A stretch of DNA of 64,000 bases from Symsagittifera roscoffensis. Lineage: Eukaryota > Xenacoelomorpha > Acoela > Convolutidae. Within the stretch, counting starts at the first letter, position 1, and every line of letters begins with the position of its first letter. A model generated the notes under the pieces. It worked only from the letters and a program-made list of their open reading frames with translations. It made no database searches and had not been told where the DNA came from. A program made the translations under genes and the position numbers. The stretch covers positions 22,847,996-22,911,995 of the forward strand of contig NC_087066.1 in the NCBI RefSeq assembly GCF_963678635.1. Direction: 5' to 3'. Shown here piece by piece: positions 12,801 through 24,800 of the stretch.

Positions 12801-15800
12801 TCTATTCAAATTTCCAGTTAAAACTTGTGTACAATGTACTTTTATAAAGAAATTTACCTGTGAATTTCCAGACTACAAAAATTGTAGCGCGGGTTTTCGA
12901 AAATAGTGTTGCAATTACGCTTGTGATTTCTATTGCCTTCGGTTCTGATTCACAATGAGTTAATTTATATATAGCATATTTATATAAAATTTTTTGTTGA
13001 TTGTCGTCGCCATCATAATGTGTTAGTAAAATATCGAGCGGATCGTCATGCGGCGTTGGTTGTAAACTTTTCAGGACATAAAGTATGTTTAGTATTGTAA
13101 TTATTGAAAAATTTTGTGTATGATAGCCCAGAAAAGGAGTTGAGTTGTAAAAAGATGTACAGCCAATGGTTTATCAGTGATAACTGTCATTTTCATATAT
13201 CAATTCAGTGCAAATAAATGAAGGCGATAAAATTTGTGCTGTTATTTCTGGTTGAGATAAAGGTAATTGATGATGTGTAAGGTTTGTCAACTTTACTGTT
13301 TTCTCAAATTGAAATTTTATTTCTTGTTTCTAATAATGGCTGTAATTTATGATCATGAACATCTTGATGGTTATCATGTCTGTGGTGTAAGCGATGTAAA
13401 GACCAACTTTGATGCCGGGTGCTGACATAGTGCCGTCCAAATAATAGAAGAGGTACTATAAAAGTGTTCCAAGCAAGTCTTAATGGCTTGCTTGTAAATT
13501 GTAACTCTTGATATCTGTTATTTAAAGTTTGTTGTAATTCTGGTAGTAATGTATTGAATTGTGTTATGTTCGAAATTGAAGGTGATGAGGATAGCGAAAA
13601 TTTGCTTGATAAAAAAGATGTTGATGTTTTGATGCAGTTTCAAGTGGGTCGCTAGTTTGATTTGATTCAATGTGTGGAAAATAACAATGTGCTCAGAATG
13701 AGAGACTTTACACTTTGTGAGGGTGTGCTCAGAATGGGAGACTTTGTGAGGGTGTGGGGGTTAGAATGTGCTATCTCGTAATTGTGCTGATGCTTGGGTA
13801 GAATATATGTATCTATTGAAAAGTTTGGTGTACACGGAGAGCTTATATCTTGAAACATAGGTGTTTCTGATATATTTTCTGTTTGTGGCGTTGAAGAAGA
13901 TGAGGGTTCTGATGGTGAAATAATCTTGAAACGTGTTTTTGGTCTTGCGAAGCTTCTATTTAGTCTTGGATGATTTATTTTTCTAACATTTTTTCCTTGT
14001 AATTGGTTTCATTGTTGATGACGTCTTTTGATGAAGTCTTGTGAGATTGAGGGACAGATATTATATGTTGGTTCGTAATGTAATTTGCTTAATGGTGCGT
14101 TTTGATGTTCTTCAGTCAATGGTTCTGGTACCAGTGCTTGTCGTCCTTCAAGAAAGTAGGGGTTTTCTACATAAGATAATCGAGTTGATGTTCACGAATT
14201 GTTTGCAGATTTAGATGGACTTTCAGTTACTTGAAGATTTTCAGTAGGATTTGAGGTTCCATTGGTAGGCGGGGGATTTGGATTGGAGTTTTCTTCAACA
14301 ATTTAGGCTTTTTCTATTTTCGATTTCAGTTNNNNNNNNNNNNNNNNNNNNNNNNNNNNNNNNNNNNNNNNNNNNNNNNNNNNNNNNNNNNNNNNNNNNN
14401 NNNNNNNNNNNNNNNNNNNNNNNNNNNNNNNNNNNNNNNNNNNNNNNNNNNNNNNNNNNNNNNNNNNNNNNNNNNNNNNNNNNNNNNNNNNNNNNNNNNN
14501 NNNNNNNNNNNNNNNNNNNNNNNNNNNNNNNACTGTATAATGGCGTAAGGTTATGATTTCATTGTTTATCATTTCGGTGCCATTGTTTGTGTTAAGGATT
14601 TCGGGTAATCCTAACTTTGATAAATAATGTTGGTAAATTGTTGTATGTGCATGGTAAACATTACAATGTGTTACTGGGCTTAAGGCTACTAAATATTCAA
14701 ATGCATCTACTATTACCTTAATATAGGAATTTTTTTCTGAGGATGGTGGTATTGGGCCTTTTGTATCAAATGATTTTCAGTGGCTGAAGTATAGACTTTG
14801 TCCTTCTTTTAGAAGTATAGACAAGCTCTTCTTTTCCTGCTTTTCATTTCTGATGTTGGAATGGTTTGTTCAATTGACATGTGAGACAGTCGCTGCATGG
14901 TACTTAAACTCAAAATGAACCATTGGGGAAAAATGTGTATGAAATTGTCATAAACTGTTTTCCTAACGTAGAGTTTTGTTTTATAAAATACTGATACATG
15001 CTTGAGCTGGTTTTGTTTTGTGTTTGTGCCAAGATCTCATTTGGCAGATAATGTGGTCTAAACTTTGACATTTTGAAGTTTTTTTGGTTGATAAATAAAC
15101 TGTACATGGTAAGAAAAAAGGTTTTGTAAGAAAAATAATAAGTGTCAATATTATTTCAATTACTGAGTATTTAAGGTTTGTATCAACTAGTCCTGCAGTA
15201 TTTCTTGCATCAATTAAATCTTGTTTTTCTATTAGTGGAAATAACTTCTGAAATTTGCTTATCGTTTTTCATTTTTGTTTATTTTTCATCCGTGAAGAAC
15301 ATAGAATGAGTTTGAATGTGTTTTTAACAATTCGATCAACTTTATATTGGTTTTCTGACATTCTAATCAAAAGTAAAAATTGATCCACAATACTAATTTG
15401 TGTTTTGGTATTTTGCTTAAAACTATTTTTATTTCATATTTGTATTCTAACTGTGGCGATGTTTCATCTCTTGCAAGAAAAATTTTTATGGTTTGTGGGA
15501 TTTCAACTGTAGTTTTTCGCATTAGTAATTGTAGTGATGTATTTCTACTTGGTGTTTCTACTAAGGCAAAAGGTAAGACAAAATATTGGAAGTTTCAATC
15601 AGAATTGGTTGGAGTGTAGATACTTTATGACTTGGGTTGAACTTTTGTGTGAAAAGAAATTTCAAAGTTTTTTTTTCTCTGAATAAAACTGTTAGTTTTT
15701 GATGCTTGGACTAAACATTTATATTCTCTAAGTCTGTTTGTGATAGATGTGCAATTTTTCATTATTGTGAAGAGTTCTAATTCTGCTTGAGAGAATAATT

Positions 15801-18800
15801 TTGAGTTTGTGGTTTTGAGGTTTATTTTATTTGTTCCTTGATTTGATTGTAAAAGTGCTGCGCCTAATCCAAAATCGGATGCGTCACATATGGCATAAAA
15901 AGGTTGGTTAGCATAGGGAATTGTGTTTGAAATTTGTTCAATCAATAACTTTTTGATTTAATCAATTGTTCTGTGATGTTCAATTTTCCATTCAAAGTTG
16001 TTTTGGTGTCGTAAAACGTTATAGTATGGGCTGAGGTTTAATTGCGTTTTATATAAGTTTTAAATTATAAAATTTAAACTTTCAGGAAAATATATATTTT
16101 TTTTCTTCTATTGTGATTTTATTTTTACTGACTTCAAGGGTTTTTAATGCTTTTCTTTCGGCTTGAGGTCCTAACAATTTAACTCGGGTTAGAAAAAGTG
16201 TGATTTATCTGAGGCTGCTATCATGTTTTTCTCTTCTACTATCTGGTGGTTTCTTTCTGAAACTGTACAAATTTTTGTTTTTTTTTATTTGAATAATTCG
16301 TCTAAATATGTGAATAAATTATTGATTAAAATTGTTAATCAAAATACCTTACTCATAATGGCTGAAAAAGCTGCTGGTCTTATGGATATTCTATAGAATA
16401 ATCGGTTAAATTCATACTAATTTTTAGCTGATAATGAATTGTGTTAAGCCTCCTGACTAGTCGTCTAGGAGCGTTTGGTTATATGCGTTTTCCATATCAG
16501 CTATAGTGTAATATTGTCCATTGAACTATGTATGAACTTCATGTATTGGTATTATCGGCGAATTATGTTTTGATTCATCTATAAGTGAATTTAAGTATCT
16601 TGCTGTGAGTACTATGCTAAACGATACTGTGTTTGCTGAATTACCAACTGGGTTTTTAAAAGTGTTACTTTTTTGTTGTTATCTTTGTTTACTGGTGAGA
16701 TTGCTTCTAGTAATTTTCAACTATTCCTTAATGTCTATTCACTTTATCTTGTGATTGTTAAGGTACTTTACTTGTGCCTTGTTTCTTAAAACTTGCGTCT
16801 GGCTTTAGTGGAGGATCTAATGGTGATTGAATTTTTCCCTTCATCAAAATATGTGGTATATACGTTAGGGTATACTAGCGTTCGGTTTAATTGTGATATT
16901 TAAAATTAAACATAGGTGAATTTTTTTTGTTGTGTATTTTGATTTGTAGAACGCAAATTCAATGTATGGCGCTCTTGTAAAACTGTCATTTTTCCGTTTT
17001 GATTCGCTCATTTTTTTTCTAACGGATGATTCCTCATCGATTATAGTAGACATGATAGTTTTCAAACATTTCTTTCTCATAATGCTTTTTCTCCAATTGG
17101 ATAGAGTGTAACGTTTGTTTCGCGGTATTCAATAAGTGCGTAAAAAGAGTGGTTTTATATGTTGAAGTAATATATACGTGTAGTTCAATAATGTCTATGT
17201 TCATTTTTTTTGCAGATTTTATTATTAAACTTATTATTAGCGTATACATTTATATGCATCTAGTGAATGGTTTCAAAAACATTTGATTCTCTGTTGTAGT
17301 TGTGATAAAAACTTGTAAAATTGAAAACTGTTCTTGTAGTTCTTGGAAAAATTTTGAGAAACATTCTTTCTTTCGTGTTTTTTTTCTCTTTAATTTTTCC
17401 ATTTGAAATATTAATTTTTGGTATATTCTATTGGAAATAGAAATTTGGTAGTTGCTTTTTTCCTCTTTTTACCGGTTGTAAAAAGAGTTTGATTTTTTCA
17501 TAAATCGGTATGTTTGTATGTTGTGCTGTCGCTAATTTACTAGTTATACCTTGAAGGGTCATGTTTGCATTTAATGACTGAATTTCATTCCTTGTGTTTA
17601 TGTTTACAATTTTTGATTCTGTTTCAGAGTCAAATAAAAAATCTACTTCTAAATCTGGGGGTTAAGATTTTGTTCGATTCTTTGAACTTTCTAAAAAAAT
17701 TAGTAGTGTCCAGTTTCTGTCCTTTTGTGGATGTTGTGTAGTAGCTTCCTTTTTGTATATATAACTGGTTTTTTCGTAATTTGCCAATTGGCGAGGAAAA
17801 TGTGGTATATCTGCTATTGAACCTCTGTCTTGTTCATGGGTGTTGCTATCAAATTGATCATTTTGATAATGGTCTGAGTGACCTGGAGTTTCATATTCAT
17901 GATCAACTTTAACAATTTAACCATTAGTGTGTTTTCAGTGTCAGTTTTCTGTTTTTTTCTGAATTGTTACGAAACTTGTGGTTTAATTGAAGTTCTCAGG
18001 ATTCATTTGCTTCAATTCCTGGGGGTCAGTAGTTGTTTCAGATTGAGTTTGTACTTAAATTATTGGTCGTTGATGTATTAGCGTATTGCTTCTAAATTTT
18101 ATCGGATAAAGTTTTGCGAACTGTTTTGGTGTGACGATTTAGAAAAATTCGACATGATCCACTATCACAGCTATTTCTTCTATTTCTATAGTTATTAGAA
18201 TTTTCATGTGAATTTTTTATTTGAAAAAACTCTTTTACATTTATTCGAATAGTTTCGAAAACGGTCATTCTAGTAGTTTTTGTTTCGATTAACTGAGTAT
18301 TTTAGGTTTCTGTTGTAGTTCGAATAATTACTCTATTTGCTCTTGATCTTCAATAATTATTTTTGTAATGACTATTGCGGCTATTAGAACGGCTCTATCT
18401 GTTTTGTGTACTATAATACGAATTTCCTCTATCTGAAGACCTTCCTCGATAATTATTTTTTCATGGCGATTGTGATGTATTATATTATAAATGAATGGCA
18501 AGGGTCTTCGGAACTATTATAAGATTTTGTATTTTTATTTGTTTTTTTTTCATGTATCGCCGAAAAAATTTAGTTTTTTCAGTGTGTTTTGCTTGTAGAC
18601 TTGATTTATTTTGTTGTTTGTTCCGGCATTCGGCCTTATTTTGTCCGTATCGTCTATCATAATTACATCAATAATTTCCAGGGGGGTTTTCCCTTGAAAT
18701 TTGAGTTTTTCTGTTATATTGTTCTCGTTGCCTGAATGTTTGAATTATATTGTAAATTTAAGTCGTCTGTTTCTTCCAATTTCATACTGTTTTCTCCTCA

Positions 18801-21800
18801 CACTAATTTGTCTACAAGCTTTCTAAAATCAAAATTGGGTTCAGGGATTGCAGAAGGGCGCGAGGCTCTTTAATTCATTGCTATTTTACGTAATTGTTGT
18901 GTTAAAATCATCATCAAAATTTCTGTGATTTTTTAAAATCTTGTGTGTAAAAAAATATGTTTATCTTCCTAGTGTTTTATCCTCACATCGAATTGTTTGA
19001 TTTTTTTTTGTTTGGTAGTCTACAGAGTTCATTATATCAAATTTTTTGATGTTGTTTGTTTTTTTTGAATATTTATGTCGATAAAACTCTTTAAGGCTGT
19101 TTGTTTTCTCAACTTTTTGTCGAACATTTTTGAAAAGCCCTGTGTAGAGCATTTCCAATTTACTTTTCTTTCTATTGGTGAAACTGAAAACTATTTTTGA
19201 GCTGCTATGTCGAGTGTGTTTTGTATTAGCGCTGTACGTATCTGAGTCCGATTCTGATAAAGAAGTGTGTTTATAGGTTCTGGGCTTAAATTTGAAATTA
19301 AGATTGATGTAACAGCGTTTAGTTAATCTTCAACTAAGTACTCAGTATTTGTTCCTGTGAAAACCTTGAGGGGTTTATTTGATTTAATTGATGATCCACC
19401 ATAAAATTTTGATTGAACGTCGTTTGGAGTGATTCTGCTGAATTATGTATTTGAAAAAAATATATAATTTGGTGTGTGCTATTTTCATCTTGTTGTAAGT
19501 AATATGGTAGTGATTTTTCGTTTTTCCTTGTTGCAGACGGTAATTTTAAGTATGTAGTGTAATTTGTTTTTGGTTTGTATGTTATGGTCTGTTGGTGTTA
19601 ACTTTTGTTTCCTTGTTATCTTAATGTTTTGTCATTCATTACTTGGTGGGTCTAAATATGGTACAAAAACATCTTGTGAAACAATAGCTTCTGCTTCATC
19701 GTCATTCTACCATTGATTTTTTGGTCAGATCTAAATGTTTGTTGTTGATTTTTTCGAAAGTGATCTTTATCTTCCGACAAATGATTTCGGTTAGTCCTGT
19801 TGATTTATCCATTGAATACTTCGACTTGTTTATTTTGTTTAAGAAATGGCTAGTTCTCAGAATGACCTGTCTGAGTATTCTTCTTTCATGAAAACTGACA
19901 ATTTGTGAGTTTAGGCTTTTAGGCTATTCTTGGTAACAGTTATGGTCAAGAAATTAGGATTGTTTTGTTTGAACTCTTTTTGCTATAGGGTTACTAACTT
20001 TAAAAATCATAATTGGGGTTTGCAAAAGGTGTCCAAATTGTTTTTTTTTTCTATTAGAAGAACATTTTCTTAGTTATGGGTCTACAATCCATAGATGAAT
20101 AGATTCGATGAGGGGTTGGTTTAGCTGTTGATTGTATTTTGAAATGTTGGAACGGTGAATGTTTAGCATGTGGTGTTGTGAATAAAGGATGTATTGGTGA
20201 GATAAGTTGTTCTGTTGTTTCTGGCATTGTGGTAACGACTTGTTTGTTTGCAAAGTGCGATGCTGTAGGAAAATCTTTGTGACTTTCGTCCAATTTTTCT
20301 TGTGTATAAGCATACACAAGAAAACTTAGGCGCAAGTCAACAAGGTTTTCCTACAGCATTCCTAAACAAGTAATTCAAACTAGTATTAATTGTCCTGCTA
20401 ATAAATATTGTTTTATCATTTCATGGCGTTGTATCTGTTGTCAATAGGATAACCTTCAAAAAATTTCTAATAACTGAAATTGTTTGGATTGCTTCGCTAG
20501 AAATATCGTTTGGTATTTTAATGACAATATCATGATACGGTTCAAGTTTTCAAACATAAAATAATTCATCTGCTGAAAGTGTATCTTCGTCACAGTTTTT
20601 CTAAATTTTTTCTTAATTGTGCTATGAATTCTATGTTATGTGGAAAATAGTCGATTATAAACCATTCTAAGATTCTTGGCAAAGGTTCTTTGAAGGTACT
20701 TTAAGCCATGCTAAGATTCTTTGGAGATAGATTTTTACTATGATGATACTTTCGAATCAATGAATTTTTTTTCGAATCGCATCTAAGAATCATGAAAATG
20801 AGCTAGCTCTGTTTTTAATGTTGTATCTGTTGGTGTCTGTGGTGCTGATACAAAAAACGTTTCGTCTGAGGGATACATGGAGACCGCTCTAACTAAATAC
20901 TAACTCATTATTTGTGAATATTGAGGATTCACGTTGTGAATTTTCTTGTTGTATTTTTTAAATATGTTTTATGAAAATGTTGGTCTGGTGGTTGAAATTC
21001 AGTTGGCAAAAATTACATATTGTGAGGTAAATTAGCAAAAAGTTTGTGAAATATGGTAAATTTTTTTATATTTTTGTTTTTGATTCCGCGAGTGCTTTTT
21101 TGCAAGGACTGTTACTTTTTCGAAGTTAATTTGTTATGAGGTTGTGACAAACGTGTACTGGTACGCTTACGCGTGATAGGTCACTATCGGGGTGTATGAC
21201 GAATGGTAGGATAGAATGATCCCCAAAGTTATCGTGGTTTAAATCATTTTTATGGAGTGGTGTTACTGTTAGTGTGTAACTTCCAATATGCCTAATAGTT
21301 TTATTCCAAGTGTATGTTCCTAATGGTTTCTTGTTACATTTTTTTTATTCTTCTTTTTGTTTTGACGGATGATGCTGTTGTTGCTTTGGAATCGGAAAAA
21401 AGTTTTTCTTTAAATTGGGTTGGGTTGGGCTACTGCTTGATCTTACATATCGTTGTTGTGTTGGATACTGAAATTGCGTACGTTTCCTTGAAAATCATTT
21501 TTAATAAGTTTGTTTTCGTTTGTTGAGAAAAGTTCAGTTTTTTTATTGTTTCTCAATTTATTGTATTCTATCCTTTTTTAACGCGGTTTTATTACAATGT
21601 CGTATCACGCGGAAATCTTGAACGAGACAATTTTGTACTATTGTTTTTGCCTGTTTGCTAAAATGGATATTAAGTGTTAGAGGCTTGAGGCACAGTTTAG
21701 GTTTTGAGTGATTGAGGCACAATCCAGGTGTTAATTGTTCTAGTTCCTAAACTGTTAGTTTCTACAATATTTTGATTGTTATCCTAATTTTTCGGGACGT

Positions 21801-24800
21801 ATTGCCGTGGCAAGACGGGTTGGGGAGAGAGTATATCAGTTAAATAGAATGAAATTTTACTGCTCTCAAACGTAGGTGGCGTTTTTAATTTTCAAATATT
21901 CCTGATCTTAACTAAATGGGGATTGATATGAGATCTTGGGTTGGAGAAAATGAAATCATTTCACAATGTTCAAATATAACCAGAACGCAAATAGATCATT
22001 AGATTTCCTTCTAGAACTTACTAGTTCTAAGGGTTGTATGAGATTGGGTCGAATAAGAGGTTGGTTTTAGGTGGAGGATAAGTGACCAAAATTCTTCACT
22101 GCTTAGTTTAATTTGATTGGTGACTTTTAAGAAGAACAATTGGCAGTTAGACCTGGGTTGTTTAGAGGGTCGGAAAAGGAATAAACGTTTTGGTCGATAG
22201 CCAATAAATAGAAGAGATGGATTGGATTTAAAATTGAAATTAAATCGATCCAAGGAAAACCTTGATGATCCAAGTATAAAAAAGAAATAATTTTTAAAAA
22301 TGTAGAGACTAAAGATCCAAGGAGAAGTCTCGATGATCTGGTTAAATTAAAAAAAATTAAGGATTTAAGGTTCAAAATTAAGAAGAAGCCTTGATGACTT
22401 GATAATTAAAAATAAATGGTTAAAAATTAAATGGTTAATAATAAGATTTTAAATGGTTAAAAATCCAAGAAAGATTTTGACGATTTGGAATTCTTTTGAG
22501 TTAGTCTTTAAGCTTTTGGTTGTTTTAGAGAAAAGATATGAAAGGAAAAAAGGAAACTGTTGGTAAAAGGAATAAAAGGAAACTTAAAAGGAATAAAAGG
22601 ACTTGTTTTTAACTGGTTCCAGCTGGGAAATCTAAAAATTCAAATCCACTTGAAAACTAGAAACTTATCACACTATTCGTGATCATTACAATTTTGCTGT
22701 GCGATAGTGGAGTTTGCCGTGCGAAATCTTTAATGCTGTACTAAAGTTATGACTAGTAGTATAATTATATACGAGTACCTGTAGTTGCACTCCAGCGTGA
22801 AGATGTGCGACCGAGCAGACACCCAGGCCAAGTTAGATCCGGAATCGAACACCTCTCGAGCTGTATCTCCGTACAGCACATATTGAGTGTACCTAAGAAA
22901 GGGATCATAATAGTTTTCCTTGTTGAATTTTCCTTCTGACTGAGTAATCGAGTTTGAGTTCTACTACATCGATTTTATTCCGGCTTCACCACATTCAGAA
23001 AGTGCTGAAAAAATCCGGTCAGTCAATATAAACACCCATGTATAGGAGATCGATGAGCTTCAAAATTATATCACAGCGATTCCAAGAAACGAACGAGCGA
23101 CGAAAACACAGCAGCTCAATCGACTTATTTACGCTTATTTATTATCTTGAATGTCGGCTCTATTCGTCTAAAATTTCAAACAGAACCAAAAGTTACCGAA
23201 TGGTTCCATTCTCCGGAAACTCCTCGCGCTCCACTCCACATTCGTTGTAGGCGTACTCAACAATCCAGGTCTGACCAGTCTTAGTGAAGTTGCATGCCTC
23301 ATCGGCTAGTGTCAAGTTATTCTCCCCCACTCCTGAAACCATCCGTTCAAGCCCAAAGTAAAGCGTTTTTTATTAAGTAAGTGATTGGGCTTTTTGTAAG
23401 TTTTCTCGAAATTTTTCATGCTGCTGGGAACGTTTTAGTAACTAGTTCTCCAGGGTAGCTCAGAATATCAATTTTGGGCCCATATGAACAATCTGCCCCC
23501 CCCCCCCCCCAAAAGACCAAGTGAACAACCTCACCCCTAAACTAAATGGCAAATTCAAGCATGTACTACGCTCATATCTGATTAGCTGAAAAGTATTGTT
23601 TTTAAACTAGTAAGCTATCCCCTACCTAAATTGGTCCCAATTTTCCAATTCAAAAGTCAAGAAAGTGTGGAACATCAAATTTTGAAATTTTGAAGTCAAG
23701 TCAATATCAAGGTTTGAAGTCAAACTAAAAGAAATTATATAAACCAAGACGAAACGGATTTCTTTAATTACCTTCCTTCCCCTTGCCAACCCAATAAAGA
23801 GCCAAATCAACGGTAAAACACATGAGAATTTTTTATTTAGTAACAAACGTTCCCTTATTATGCTTCCAATCAGTGAGGACCTGGTACTCTAGTTAGTTTA
23901 CGGGCTGGGCTCATTAAGTTCAAACTGAAACCAACAGTGTTTCTGGGCAAGTTTAATCGAACTTTACCATCTGTAAATTGGCTCTCGTCGATGTGAATGA
24001 TCATCCCTGTATGAGTGCAAGTTAGCGCGACGTTTATACTCTCTTGTTGGTTTCTGAGAATCTCAAATGTCTCAAAAACTACCTCCACTTTGTTTGTGTA
24101 GGTCGAAGTGTCCAGTGTATCGAAACCGTTTCTCACAACCAACTCGATGTATGAATCGGTTCTGCCACCCAGGGTTGCATTAGTGTCTTCAATTGTAATG
24201 TTCAAGTAGGCGAAATACTCTTCAGAGCTCTTCAAGTCAAATCGGAGTAGTTTGTAGGAGTTGAGAACCCAACTTTCGTTGTTGAGGAGAAAACCGTCTC
24301 GAAACTAAATGAAGTACATGCGGATAATTGAGTAACTAAAAGCTCAAATTGCAATTTTCAGTTTTAGTTTTTTTCTTAGCAGAGCAGACTTGATTATGAG
24401 GTCGCTTTTAAAATTTCGTTTGCTTATTGAATCAGTTACAGTGACTGGATAATATTCAAACTAAAGAACAAACGCTGTCAAAACTGCTTTTTAACGATTT
24501 GCGAGCTCTTGGATTTTTCACCTTTCACTGCATCTCGTTTTAAGCCGTTTTCAGCTAGAATCTTTTTTAATTCATTAAATTGCATTACCTGAGATTCTAG
24601 TGATTTCGCGGCATGCTGGAAGGTCTCAGTTGAATTGTCGTACAGGTGGCTAATCCAGTATTCCGAAATGGCTATGCGAACGTCATATTGTATGGCTGAA
24701 GCAAAAAACATTTCCAATTAAGACGTGATAATAATCAAATCCAATCAATTGTATTCGACTTGGATATTGGGTTTTGGAGTGGGTACCAAGTGGGTATTGG

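Larger units (their letters stand above)
11640..21400 (-). mobile_element. Decayed Ty3/gypsy LTR retrotransposon relic
   Basis: On the minus strand, in the expected order from high to low coordinate: gag pieces, zinc-knuckle-like motif (18626-18667), Arg/Ser-rich tract, aspartic protease, reverse transcriptase, RNase H, integrase (14532-14890), and a Ser/Thr/Pro-rich third region. All parts are broken by stops and frameshifts. No LTR pair or target duplication could be assigned, so the limits are approximate. The order PR-RT-RH-IN is what defines Ty3/gypsy against Ty1/copia. It sits in the 21.9-kb intron between ZP exons, in the same orientation as the host gene. Confidence 0.8.

Noticed and set aside
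14278-14572. Open frames across 14332-14531
   Set aside because: They are made of N codons and have no meaning.
23870-23901. Reading the 23902-24304 exon on to the stop at 23870 as a C-terminus
   Set aside because: The extension (KLTRVPGPH) has no domain sense, whereas splicing at gtaaac to 23332 gives a correct ZP-N module with matching phase.
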